From NCBI GenBank assembly GCA_009691145.1, contig SHVG01000004.1, positions 1 to 45,258 of the forward strand: a DNA stretch of 45,258 nucleotides. Direction: 5' to 3'. Each line of letters starts with the position of its first letter. The first letter of the stretch is position 1. The notes below the pieces were generated by a model. It did not search any database. It worked only from the letters and a program-made list of their open reading frames with translations, and was not told where the DNA came from. This DNA comes from Candidatus Planktophila sp. (GTDB taxonomy: Bacteria > Actinomycetota > Actinomycetes > Nanopelagicales > Nanopelagicaceae). The translations under genes and the position numbers were made by a program. Positions 1 through 8,222 of this stretch are shown here, piece by piece.

Positions 1-261
1 ACTCCAGCGGCAAAAGACTTACTTGCACTGCGCGGTTATGACCCACTTCTTGGTGCACGTCCACTGCGTCGCACAATTCAACGTGAGATCGAAGATGCAC
101 TCTCTGAGCGCATCTTGTTCGGCGAACTCAAAGCCGGCGAAATTATCGTTGTAGATGTCGAGGGCGAAGGCACCGATGCAATCTTCACCTTCAAGGGTGC
201 TCCAAAGGTTGTAACACCAGATAGTCCTGGAGATTTATCTCAAGAGGCACCAACGGCTTAA
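1..261 (+). CDS. clpC: ClpC ATPase, C-terminal fragment
   Basis: This is the last 86 codons of a gene that begins before the window; it ends in TAA at 259-261. The translation carries GYDPLLGARPLRRTIQREIE, the sensor-2 helix of the second AAA+ module of Clp/Hsp100 ATPases, where the Arg of GAR contacts ATP. It then shows the small C-terminal beta region and a short polar tail. In the family, ClpC is a hexameric unfoldase that feeds proteins to the ClpP peptidase in the cytoplasm. Proximity to mutY and radA matches the neighbourhood of clpC1 in mycobacteria, which favours ClpC over ClpB. It ends one base before the oppositely oriented acetyltransferase stop. Confidence 0.85.
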   Translation, partial: TPAAKDLLALRGYDPLLGARPLRRTIQREIEDALSERILFGELKAGEIIVVDVEGEGTDAIFTFKGAPKVVTPDSPGDLSQEAPTA

Positions 262-262
262 A

Positions 263-730
263 TTAAGAGCCTAACTTCTTTAGAGCATCACCACTTACGC
301 GATAGACAGTCCACTCATCCATTGGCACTGCGCCAAGGGATTTATAGAGTTCAATCGATGGTTCGTTCCAATCAAGGACCCACCATTGCAATCTCTCGTA
401 ATGGCGCTCAACACATATCTTTGCCAGCTCCTTGAGAAGTGCTAAGCCAAAACCTTTTCCGCGATGTGCTGGCTCTATATATAAATCTTCAAGGTAGATC
501 CCGGGCTTGCCCAGCCAGGTTGAATAGTTAAGAAACCAGATAGAGATGCCAACGACGCCACCATTGTCTTCGGCAACATGGCAAAAAGCTGTTGGCCTGT
601 CCCCAAAGATTGTTTCTTCAATCTGTTGCAACGTCGCCTTCGCCTCTAGCGGTGCCTTTTCATACCCAGCTAAATCTTTAATTAACTGCAGGATCCGTGG
701 AGCATCTGCTTTGCGAGCGTAGCGAATCAT
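263..730 (-). CDS. GNAT family N-acetyltransferase
   Basis: A 155-residue single-domain protein. The GNAT acetyl-CoA pyrophosphate loop is visible as the basic, glycine-rich segment PAHRGKGFGLALLKEL (about residues 88-103), preceded by the strand LEDLYIEP and followed by WNEPSIELYKSLGA near the C-terminus. The family moves an acetyl group from acetyl-CoA to an amine. The opening (MIRYARKADAPRILQLIKDLA) and length resemble spermidine/diamine acetyltransferases, but the substrate cannot be read from sequence. Its ATG overlaps the mutY stop (ATGA at 730-727), so it is probably translationally coupled at the end of the radA-mutY operon. Confidence 0.85.
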   Translation of the reverse strand: MIRYARKADAPRILQLIKDLAGYEKAPLEAKATLQQIEETIFGDRPTAFCHVAEDNGGVVGISIWFLNYSTWLGKPGIYLEDLYIEPAHRGKGFGLALLKELAKICVERHYERLQWWVLDWNEPSIELYKSLGAVPMDEWTVYRVSGDALKKLGS

Positions 731-1578
731 TGCGGCAGTCTATATCGAGTGCGAGGCAGTCTTTGGATAAGTTGGTCCTCAAGCAATGTTTTCAAGGCTT
801 TTTCGATCTGTGAAACATCAGGCCAGAGTTTCTTGATCGCATTTTCTGTAAGCGACTCATTCTCGCGCAGTGCTTGAACAATTGTTCCACGGCATTTGCG
901 ATCGGTGTCGTGCCAGTCCTGTGATTTGCGGATGAGATTACTCTTGGGATAACCATTTTTGCGCCAGTTGCATTGGGAGATAACAGGACAGAGCTCGCAG
1001 CGTGGATTTTTGGATGTACAAACAATTGCGCCAAGCTCCATCGTTGCAGCGGCCCATATATGTGCATTTTTTTCTGGCAGCAGAGTTAAGCGCGCGGCCT
1101 TTTCCCTGGTTGTAGGTGCTGGCTTTGGATGCTCATTGCCATCGATGATACGAGTTAAGGTTCTACGGATATTGACATCCATTACTAATGTTTGTTGTTC
1201 AAAGGCAAAGGCTGCAATTGCCGCTGCGGTGTATTCACCGATTCCCGGAAGAGTTTGTAATGTTTCAACATCCTGTGGAAGCTCGTTGTTGAAATCCTCG
1301 CTGATTATCTGTGCCGCTGCATGCAGGCGTAGTGCACGCCTTGGATAACCAAGTCGGCCCCATGCAGTGATCACTTGTGCCGGAGTTGCCATCGCTAAAT
1401 CAGCTGGCGTCGGCCAGCGCTCCATCCATTCGAGCCATTGTGGTAAAACACGGTTAACAGGGGTCTGTTGCAACATGTATTCACTGACCATGACACCCCA
1501 TGGCGACGTGTTGCGCCAGGGTAAATCCCGTTTGTTTCTCTTAAACCAATTAACTATCGGCTTTTCAAGCGGGTTCAT
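727..1578 (-). CDS. mutY: A/G-specific adenine glycosylase MutY
   Basis: A 283-residue base-excision repair enzyme that removes adenine mispaired with 8-oxoguanine or guanine. The HhH-GPD fold is clear: catalytic Glu33 in SEYMLQQT, the hairpin LPGIG at 110-114 and catalytic Asp134 in VMDVNIRR. The [4Fe-4S] cluster motif is intact: Cys187-x6-Cys194-x2-Cys197-x5-Cys203. The E. coli enzyme (about 350 residues) has a MutT-like 8-oxoG recognition domain. Here only about 80 residues follow the cluster and they look like a small helical or winged-helix segment, as in other actinobacterial homologues. The start overlaps the radA stop (ATGA at 1578-1575), indicating an operon. In mycobacteria disA lies next to radA; it is missing here. 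Confidence 0.95.
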   Translation of the reverse strand: MNPLEKPIVNWFKRNKRDLPWRNTSPWGVMVSEYMLQQTPVNRVLPQWLEWMERWPTPADLAMATPAQVITAWGRLGYPRRALRLHAAAQIISEDFNNELPQDVETLQTLPGIGEYTAAAIAAFAFEQQTLVMDVNIRRTLTRIIDGNEHPKPAPTTREKAARLTLLPEKNAHIWAAATMELGAIVCTSKNPRCELCPVISQCNWRKNGYPKSNLIRKSQDWHDTDRKCRGTIVQALRENESLTENAIKKLWPDVSQIEKALKTLLEDQLIQRLPRTRYRLPQ

Positions 1579-2942
1579 TCGCCAGTTATTTTTACCCGTG
1601 AGAGTGCCTGATCAAGTCGTGAAACCTCAACAATCTCCATGCCAGCAATAACTGTCTCTGATCCAGTTGGAACTAGCGCCCTTTTAAAACCTAGGCGAAA
1701 GGCCTCTTGTAGGCGACGGTTAACACCGCTCACCTTTCGGATCTCCCCAGCTAGTCCAACCTCTCCGATAGCCACTAAATCTGCAGGTAGGGCAAGACCT
1801 TTTGCAGCAGAGGCTACGGCCAGTGCAAGGGCTAAATCGGCGGCGGGCTCCGACATTTTTATGCCGCCAACGGTTGCTGCATAGACATCACGGCCACCGA
1901 CGCGGATACCGGCACGAAGTTCTAGGACGGCCAAAGTCATTGATGTGCGCGCAGAGTCAAGGCCGGATACAACACGGCGGGCGTTACCGAAATCGTTTTC
2001 ACGGCCCTGGCTAACAAGGGCTTGAATCTCGGCGAGCAATGGCCGCCTGCCTTCAAGTGTCACAGTTACACAAGTGCCCGGAACTGGTTCGGCGTGACGA
2101 GATGTAAATAAACCAGTGGGATCTAATACTGATTCAATCCCAACATCACTTAAATCAAAGCACCCAACCTCATCGGATGCACCGAAGCGGTTTTTAATTG
2201 CTCGGATTAAACGAAGACGTGAGTGGCGCTCGCCTTCGAACTGCAAAACAACATCCACAATATGTTCGAGCAGACGCGGACCAGCAATTGATCCATCTTT
2301 AGTAATGTGGCCAACTAATAGCAGAGTTATATCGCGATCTTTACAGATTCGGATTAATGCACCAGCGACTTCGCGCACCTGTGTGACTCCGCCGGGGGAG
2401 CCATCGGCAGTTGCGCTACCAATTGTCTGGATTGAATCGATAATAACGAGTTGTGGTTTTACCGCATCGATATGGGCAATTACGGCACCTAGATCGGTTT
2501 CAGAGGCGAGAAATAAAAGTGGATCAATGGCTTTAATGCGCTCTGCACGAAGGCGAACTTGAGAGGCGGATTCTTCGCCACTTATATAAAGGGCCGATAA
2601 ACCCTTAGATGCAGTTTGCGCAGCAACGGAAAGTATAAGCGTTGATTTACCAACTCCAGGTTCACCGGCTAATAAAATCGCCGCTCCTGGAACTAAACCG
2701 CCACCTAAGACTCGATCAAGCTCGCTAACACCTGTTGGGCGTGCATGAGCTGCTGATAAATCAACATCACCGATAGGTGTGGCCTTATGTGTTACATGCC
2801 CTGGAACAAGTGAGAGTTTCTTAGGCGCTGCAATCTCTTCGACGCAGCCCCATGCCTGGCACTCCCCACAGCGACCGACCCATTTCTGCGATGTCCACCC
2901 GCATTCAGTACAGTGGAAGGGATCTTTTTCAACTTTGGCCAT
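1575..2942 (-). CDS. radA: DNA repair protein RadA
   Basis: A 455-residue RecA-related branch-migration helicase (RadA/Sms) acting on recombination intermediates. Domains in order: a four-Cys zinc finger (Cys11, Cys14, Cys25, Cys28), Walker A GEPGVGKST at 93-101, Walker B LVIIDS at 165-170, the RadA-specific KNRFG motif at 250-254 and a C-terminal Lon-protease-like domain. Length is normal for the family. The ATG at 2942 is preceded by TAGGCT six bases upstream with no Shine-Dalgarno, so it seems to start a leaderless transcript of its own, 26 bases after the upstream gene. mutY and the GNAT gene follow with 4-base overlaps. Confidence 0.97.
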   Translation of the reverse strand: MAKVEKDPFHCTECGWTSQKWVGRCGECQAWGCVEEIAAPKKLSLVPGHVTHKATPIGDVDLSAAHARPTGVSELDRVLGGGLVPGAAILLAGEPGVGKSTLILSVAAQTASKGLSALYISGEESASQVRLRAERIKAIDPLLFLASETDLGAVIAHIDAVKPQLVIIDSIQTIGSATADGSPGGVTQVREVAGALIRICKDRDITLLLVGHITKDGSIAGPRLLEHIVDVVLQFEGERHSRLRLIRAIKNRFGASDEVGCFDLSDVGIESVLDPTGLFTSRHAEPVPGTCVTVTLEGRRPLLAEIQALVSQGRENDFGNARRVVSGLDSARTSMTLAVLELRAGIRVGGRDVYAATVGGIKMSEPAADLALALAVASAAKGLALPADLVAIGEVGLAGEIRKVSGVNRRLQEAFRLGFKRALVPTGSETVIAGMEIVEVSRLDQALSRVKITGE

Positions 2943-2954
2943 GGGTAGAGCCTA
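2943..2954 (-). promoter_or_regulatory. radA -10 element, leaderless
   Basis: On the minus strand TAGGCT (2954-2949) is followed by exactly six bases and then the radA ATG at 2942. That places the expected transcription start on or next to the A of ATG. No ribosome binding site fits between them. I see no convincing -35 hexamer. The same arrangement occurs at proC, the HAD phosphatase gene and the histidine phosphatase gene in this window. Confidence 0.6.
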
Positions 2955-2968
2955 GAACGAAGGACTGA

Positions 2969-3781
2969 CTATTTCTTTGCCGCGGCCAGCGTTGCTGGAT
3001 GCTGGATAACAAAGAGCGGTAGTGAGCGTGATTGGGCGTCGCGAATTCCAGCCATACGCATATCGCACAGGCGCGCGAGCTCGGCATATGGAGCCTGACC
3101 CATGAGTTTTTGTAACTCATACTTATTTGAAATATAAACCGGCTCTGTGCCGATGTGGGCATCGGTATTGCTCGTGCAGTACCAATCAAAATCTTCTCCG
3201 CCATCGCCCCATGTAAGTCGCTCGTACTCACCGATTACTGTGACTGAATATTCGCGCTCACCGACTTCGCGAGTTTCAAAACTACGACGTAAAGGTAATT
3301 GCCAGCAAACATCGGGCTTAGTATCTACAAAGTGTTTATTTTCTTTAAGCGCTAAATGGTGTAGAACGCAACCAAAAGATCCGGTGTATCCCGGAGCTTC
3401 ATAGCCTTTGCGATTAAGGAAGATGCAACCATCTTCAACGCGACGAGTTTTACGATCGCCATCTTCATCTTTTTCAGAGATGCGTAATTTTCCGCCTGGC
3501 TTTTTAGGACGGGCCTCTGAATAAAACTGCCACATCTCTGGCGTTAAATACGCTGCAGCCTTATCGGTACGTGCCTCATCATCTTCATCGGTATACATCG
3601 CACCGTCGGTGCAGCAGCCACCATATGGTTGGTTTTTGAATACACCTTGGCAGCCATCGCCATAGATGCATGTCCAGTATGAGGTTAACCATGTGAGGTC
3701 ACACTTAAAGATTTCCTCGGGCTCGCTAGGGTCAGAAAATTCAACCCAATCGCGCGCAAAACCTGGCTTTACTTCAGACAT
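2969..3781 (-). CDS. Cys-rich protein, YkgJ/DUF3109-like
   Basis: A 270-residue cytoplasmic protein with no signal peptide or membrane segment. Cysteines cluster at the N-terminal side (27, 38, 44, then the pair 56-57 in YGGCCTDG), with more at 119, 138 and 159 (DGCIF, FGCVLHH, VCWQLP). This spacing resembles the zinc/iron-chelating YkgJ/DUF3109 type domains; the assignment is by pattern and is not certain. The Cys pair and HH motif suggest a bound metal or Fe-S cluster. The biochemical role is unknown. It lies 26 bases upstream of radA on the same strand and diverges from proC. Confidence 0.6.
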   Translation of the reverse strand: MSEVKPGFARDWVEFSDPSEPEEIFKCDLTWLTSYWTCIYGDGCQGVFKNQPYGGCCTDGAMYTDEDDEARTDKAAAYLTPEMWQFYSEARPKKPGGKLRISEKDEDGDRKTRRVEDGCIFLNRKGYEAPGYTGSFGCVLHHLALKENKHFVDTKPDVCWQLPLRRSFETREVGEREYSVTVIGEYERLTWGDGGEDFDWYCTSNTDAHIGTEPVYISNKYELQKLMGQAPYAELARLCDMRMAGIRDAQSRSLPLFVIQHPATLAAAKK

Positions 3782-3820
3782 AGTCGCAGAGCCTACACGC
3801 TTAACAGGTAGGCTTGCACA
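3782..3820. promoter_or_regulatory. Divergent promoter, Cys-rich gene / proC
   Basis: The 39-base gap holds a perfect inverted repeat: AGCCTAC at 3790-3796 and GTAGGCT at 3808-3814, 11 bases apart. Each arm contains a TAGGCT hexamer pointing outward. Rightward, TAGGCT (3809-3814) sits 6 bases before the proC ATG; leftward, TAGGCT (3795-3790) sits 8 bases before the ATG at 3781. I read it as two back-to-back -10 elements giving leaderless or nearly leaderless mRNAs. The same palindrome could instead be an operator for a dimeric regulator. Confidence 0.55.
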
Positions 3821-4624
3821 ATGAGTAAGTCGATATCAGTCGGTGTAATCGGCGCAGGTGTGATGGGCGAAGCACTCATTGCTGCATTAATTTCATACGG
3901 TGTTAAACCCGAGCTGATAACTATCTCTGAAAAACGTAAAGAACGCGCCGATGAACTCGTTAAGCGCTACGGCATCTCTGTTGCAGAGCTAACGGGCAAG
4001 GTTTCCAAGGCCCAGGCCTTACTTCTCGTCGTAAAGCCACAGGATATGGCCGATGTACTTGCCGAAATCAAGAGTTCGCTCAACCCAGATGCCGTTGTAG
4101 TCACTTTCGCAGCGGGCAAGACAATCTCATTTATCACCGATGCACTCGGTACTGGCAATCCAGTCATACGCGTAATGCCTAATACTGCGACCTTAGTTGG
4201 TGCAGGAATGGCTGCGATCTCACTTGGTCGTGGTGTTAGTGCCGAGCAATCTGATTTTGTTACTGGTTTCTTAGCTGCTACTGGAAAGGTTGTTGAGGTG
4301 CCTGAGGATCTACAGGATGCGGTAACTGCGGCGAGTGGATCAGGTCCGGCATATTTTTTTAGATTCGTCGAAGCGATGGTCGAAGGTGCAAAAGCGCTCG
4401 GGCTGTCCCAGGAAATTGCAACAGAGCTAACCGTACAGACCATGATTGGCGCAGCTAAATTGTTAGAGAGTTCAGGAAAATCGGCCACAACCCTGCGCGA
4501 GAACGTGACAAGTCCCAACGGGACAACGGCTGCGGCTTTAGCATCTTTTGATGCCGATAACATTTCAACAATGGTTGCAACCGCCATGAAAGCCGCGCGC
4601 GATCGCTCGCAGGAATTAGCGTGA
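3821..4624 (+). CDS. proC: Pyrroline-5-carboxylate reductase
   Basis: A 267-residue enzyme catalysing the last step of proline synthesis: NAD(P)H-dependent reduction of pyrroline-5-carboxylate in the cytoplasm. The N-terminal Rossmann motif GAGVMG is at residues 11-16. VVKPQD, RVMPNTATLVGAGM and the C-terminal family signature LRENVTSPNGTTAAAL are all present. Length matches the family. The ATG at 3821 follows TAGGCT by six bases, pointing to leaderless translation. Its TGA overlaps the GTG start of the downstream secreted protein by four bases (GTGA), so the two are probably cotranscribed although no functional link is obvious. Confidence 0.96.
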   Translation: MSKSISVGVIGAGVMGEALIAALISYGVKPELITISEKRKERADELVKRYGISVAELTGKVSKAQALLLVVKPQDMADVLAEIKSSLNPDAVVVTFAAGKTISFITDALGTGNPVIRVMPNTATLVGAGMAAISLGRGVSAEQSDFVTGFLAATGKVVEVPEDLQDAVTAASGSGPAYFFRFVEAMVEGAKALGLSQEIATELTVQTMIGAAKLLESSGKSATTLRENVTSPNGTTAAALASFDADNISTMVATAMKAARDRSQELA

Positions 4625-5808
4625 AGCGGTTTTTAACACTCTTCTTAATCTCAACGCTAGTTGCAACTCCATCTACATATGCCGCGCCGAAAAAGATCGC
4701 AGTCAAAGCTCTAAAGTTAGCGGCAACGATTACAACTAAAGATGATATTGCAGGCTTTGTCGTAAACGCTAAGACGATAGTTATCTTTGGTACGGCACTT
4801 GATAGATCCTTCGCCCGTGCCGTAGATATAAATGGGCAAGAGATATGGAGCATCGCACTTGATCCAAACTCGCCATCGATTGCCAGCGCCGGAGCCGTTG
4901 ATAGCGCTGGAAATATATGGATCGCGGGCTGCACATCGCACTTTCGCCCAACACCTGCACCGTCTGCGACGGCCACCCCGCTCAACCCCGATAGCTTGGT
5001 CGATAGCCCCGATTCATTCAACCCCGATTTGAATGCCGTTGCACTCTGGAAAATCCCCGCAGGAACCTCTACTCCTACCCTCTTTAGCGCCCAACAGAGT
5101 GCACCTGTACTGATTACATCTATAGCCGCCGACAAAAACGGCGTCTCATTAACTGGGATTACTCAATCGACAAAGGGCGGCACAGGCTTTGTGATTAGCG
5201 CAAATAGTGAAGGTGAGTTTAGTAAACCTCTTTTAATCGGCGCAACATCGACAACTCTTGACGCGGTAGTTCGTCATAGTGATGGCTCGTTAACTGTGAC
5301 CGGAGCAAGCTCGGAAACTTTAGGTGGTAAGAAATTAGTTGGCTCCATTGACGGCATAATTATTAAGATTTCAAAAACTAATAGGGTGCTTTCAGTTGTG
5401 CGTAGCTCTGCCCCCAAGGCAAAACGTAACTGGAGTAGCGCTACATCGACACTCTTACTTGGCGGAAGCGTAATCACTGGCCTAAAAACTGAGAGCGCAG
5501 TGACTAAGTTCTCTAATAGTTATGTTCCAACATGGACATATCGCTTCACATCAACTGGCCCCACATTGACCCTAGGTTCGACCTATGCATTTTTCGTCTC
5601 TAAGGGCCCTATCCCAGAGTTAAGTAACTGGGCGCCCAAAAGCCCTCAACCCATTCTCTTAACATTTGATACAAAGGGATCAATTAGTGGCGCATTTAGT
5701 GCAGCCATTGATCAGCGTGAAGTAGTTGGGTTATCTAGTAGCAAAGAGCTAGGGGTTATTTGCCTTACTGCAAGCGCCGAGACGATATCGATCTTTACGC
5801 TAGCCTAA
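4621..5808 (+). CDS. Secreted propeller-like protein, unknown role
   Basis: A 395-residue protein with a clear Sec signal peptide (MKRFLTLFLISTLVATPSTYA, cleavage after AYA-like residues near 21-22). The mature part has degenerate repeats of the type strand-DSAGNIWIAG / ADKNGVSLTGIT / HSDGSLTVTGAS, resembling SBBP or other beta-propeller blades. Around residues 108-138 there is a Pro/Ala/Thr-rich stretch followed by three NPD/SPD units. It starts with GTG, overlapping the proC stop. Expected outside the cytoplasmic membrane. No catalytic motif is recognisable. Its stop abuts the stop of the convergent metalloprotease gene, another exported protein with propeller-like repeats. Confidence 0.75.
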   Translation: MKRFLTLFLISTLVATPSTYAAPKKIAVKALKLAATITTKDDIAGFVVNAKTIVIFGTALDRSFARAVDINGQEIWSIALDPNSPSIASAGAVDSAGNIWIAGCTSHFRPTPAPSATATPLNPDSLVDSPDSFNPDLNAVALWKIPAGTSTPTLFSAQQSAPVLITSIAADKNGVSLTGITQSTKGGTGFVISANSEGEFSKPLLIGATSTTLDAVVRHSDGSLTVTGASSETLGGKKLVGSIDGIIIKISKTNRVLSVVRSSAPKAKRNWSSATSTLLLGGSVITGLKTESAVTKFSNSYVPTWTYRFTSTGPTLTLGSTYAFFVSKGPIPELSNWAPKSPQPILLTFDTKGSISGAFSAAIDQREVVGLSSSKELGVICLTASAETISIFTLA

Positions 5809-8187
5809 TTAGGGCTTTAGTAGCGCTAATTTATTACTGACAGTTGCAAGTAAATACTTAACTTTATTTACGCTAACCCAAGCGCTTTGAGTTGGTTCGA
5901 CACTCTGGCTGCTGCGCACCAAGCGAATAGCAGATTGTCCAATATCGCTCTTGCTTGTATCCAGTGCGCATAGGCGCTCCTGGCAGTTGAAAACGATAGT
6001 TTTTCCATCGATAGATAGGTAAGCACCAGGTGTACCAAAGTTTTCAGTGGTCATCTTCGAAATATTCAATGGCGCGCTCAGCATCACCCAGCGGATCTGA
6101 TCGGGCTTTGGAAAAGAGGTGACAGATGTTGCAAGCCACGCGAGCATGACATCTCCATTTACTTTACTGATTGCAACATCGTATCCAAAGACCGATGCAT
6201 TATCGGTAGAAATATCAAGTGTTTGATAGGACCAGGCTGTTGCATCGGTCCCAACACGAGTTGCAACACGGACAGCACCGGAAGAGATCTCTTTCTTCTG
6301 ATTTACGGTTACAACCGAGTCATATACAACATATGTCTTGCCGCTATCAAAGGTTGCCTGTAAGTGAAAGCCGACATCGCCAGTTGAGCGACCATCGGTC
6401 TTACGGTCGCCATCGACTAACTCATAAACCCAAGGATTGGCTGCGCTCTTTACCGCACCAAGCAAGATGCCTTGACTCTCATCGCGGTAGAAAACCTGCA
6501 CGCTGCCTGCATTTGTCACACAAGCATTTGTCACACTGACATCGCTAGATGTGCGAACTCGGTTTGGGTCTTCGTAGTTATTAACTACCGGCCCATCACC
6601 ATCGACAACTTCAAATACAAAGCTCTTACCATTATAAGTTGCATAACGCAGATCTTTATCGGTGGCATCACTATAGAAAATATGTAAGAGCTGCTTTGTC
6701 CCGCTGCCGTTGACGCATAGAGATACGGGGCTATTAATCGCATGCGATGTGCGACCACTAGTACCACCTGCACCATCAACGGTTACTTTCTTCCAAACCT
6801 TGCCATCAAAGGTTGCAAGCTTTAGATCACCGCTCTTGGTATCGGTATATGCAATCGCGGGCTTGCCATTAAAGGTTGTGCTCGCAACAGATTTTCCATC
6901 GGCGCCGCTATCTAGAACCGTGCTCTTCCAGCCCGCCTGAGGGATTGTGGCCTTAGTTGTTGCAGCTTCAGATACACCGAGAGCGTTCTTTGCAACGACG
7001 GTAAATGTGTATGAAGTACCGTTTTTCAACCCAGTAACAACAACAGGACTTGATAACGCTTTATTCTCAACCCCGGTCTTCACATTCTTTACGATGTACT
7101 CGCTAATTTGTGCTGTACGTAAGTTCACGGGTGGATCAAATGAAATCAGCGCCGATGAATCAGCGGTGAAGGCCTGAACATTACGGGGTACTTGAGGTAA
7201 TCCAGTTGCAATACCGGCAGGTGGTTTGCTCCGCATATCTTCGATCATTGCCAGGAGTAGTGGACCCGGCTCTTTAAATATCTCGCCTGGATCTAAATTA
7301 GGTGTCATGACAGAGTCCAAACCCGACTTTGAAAATGTCGCCTCATCTAAGTGGCTAGTTGAAGAGCCAGGTTCGTAACGCGAAGGCGTGTATAGCTTTG
7401 GCTTAACTCCGCCGTTAGCCTTAATAGCATTTGTGCCAGACCAAACAAGGGGCGCCATTAGCGCTTGAGCTAGCTCTTTTGATGGTGTTGGCAAATCTGC
7501 CAAACGTTGTCCATCTGGTGTCTGGGCAAATGCATCGTATGGTGTTGGTTGATCAAGGCTTGCGATACTAAAGTAAGTGTCATATGCATCATTCGATAAG
7601 AAGCCAAGGCCATGTGCAATTTCATGCAGGAAAACCGACGCAAGATCGTATTCGCGCTGTGATGGCATTCCATCTCCACGTGTGTTCCAACCACCACTTG
7701 AATTAACTTGAATAATAATATCTGGATTGGCCTTATCTAAATCCTTACCGGCGAGAGCGTTTGCAAGGGCTGATGCATACCAGAGTGATTGATCAGGAGC
7801 ACCGGCAAAAGACGAGAAGAAATTTGCTGGGCGTGCGCTGCCGAGGATTCCCCACGAACTCGAACGCCCCCATGATGCATCGACATTAATGACCACAGTG
7901 GATGCAAAGTTTGCAGACCAAACATCGACCGCTGCCTGTACTTCCTTTTTAGCCCAGTCGGGAAAGTTGTTGTAGGTAACATTGAAAGTAGATTTAGCAA
8001 CTCCGACGGCAAACTTTGATCGGGGAGTTGTTGTTGTAACTGGATTTGTTCCGGCATAAATATGGCCCCACTGTGTTGCAGGAATCTCTAAGAAAAGCGC
8101 TTGCGCAGAGGGAGCACTTAGCAGGGATCCAACGAGGGCAGCGGCAACTGCGCCTACTCGTAGATGTTTGAAATGGATGCCCCACAT
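5809..8187 (-). CDS. Secreted zinc metalloprotease, FnIII and propeller repeats
   Basis: An exported protein of about 792 residues. From the chosen ATG at 8187 it opens with MWGIHFKHLRVGAVAAALVG and ends its signal peptide near SAQA. A zincin helix HEIAHGLGF lies about 188 residues in (two His ligands and catalytic Glu). A fibronectin type III-like module follows (roughly residues 335-420). The C-terminal half has repeated units of the form AYTDTKSGDLKLATFDGKVW, suggesting a propeller. In-frame TTG (8205) and GTG (8199) codons would add six or four residues. ATG is preferred because TAGTGT sits 8 bases upstream. Function inferred: extracellular proteolysis of unknown substrate. Confidence 0.82.
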   Translation of the reverse strand: MWGIHFKHLRVGAVAAALVGSLLSAPSAQALFLEIPATQWGHIYAGTNPVTTTTPRSKFAVGVAKSTFNVTYNNFPDWAKKEVQAAVDVWSANFASTVVINVDASWGRSSSWGILGSARPANFFSSFAGAPDQSLWYASALANALAGKDLDKANPDIIIQVNSSGGWNTRGDGMPSQREYDLASVFLHEIAHGLGFLSNDAYDTYFSIASLDQPTPYDAFAQTPDGQRLADLPTPSKELAQALMAPLVWSGTNAIKANGGVKPKLYTPSRYEPGSSTSHLDEATFSKSGLDSVMTPNLDPGEIFKEPGPLLLAMIEDMRSKPPAGIATGLPQVPRNVQAFTADSSALISFDPPVNLRTAQISEYIVKNVKTGVENKALSSPVVVTGLKNGTSYTFTVVAKNALGVSEAATTKATIPQAGWKSTVLDSGADGKSVASTTFNGKPAIAYTDTKSGDLKLATFDGKVWKKVTVDGAGGTSGRTSHAINSPVSLCVNGSGTKQLLHIFYSDATDKDLRYATYNGKSFVFEVVDGDGPVVNNYEDPNRVRTSSDVSVTNACVTNAGSVQVFYRDESQGILLGAVKSAANPWVYELVDGDRKTDGRSTGDVGFHLQATFDSGKTYVVYDSVVTVNQKKEISSGAVRVATRVGTDATAWSYQTLDISTDNASVFGYDVAISKVNGDVMLAWLATSVTSFPKPDQIRWVMLSAPLNISKMTTENFGTPGAYLSIDGKTIVFNCQERLCALDTSKSDIGQSAIRLVRSSQSVEPTQSAWVSVNKVKYLLATVSNKLALLKP

Positions 8188-8201
8188 AAGCGCAAACACT
8201 A
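8188..8201 (-). promoter_or_regulatory. Metalloprotease -10 element candidate
   Basis: On the minus strand TAGTGT (8201-8196) is followed by eight bases and the ATG at 8187. No Shine-Dalgarno precedes this ATG or the upstream TTG/GTG codons. The hexamer fits TANNNT and would put transcription start at or just before the ATG. If correct, the ATG at 8187 is the real start. It is supported only by position and pattern. Confidence 0.4.
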
Positions 8202-8222
8202 CCAAGATGAGATGATTTATCC

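Noticed and set aside
5800-5820. Palindrome CCTAATTAGG at the convergent stops as a terminator
   Set aside because: It is only ten bases, AT-rich in the centre, has no loop or U-run, and is explained by the two abutting TAA stop codons.
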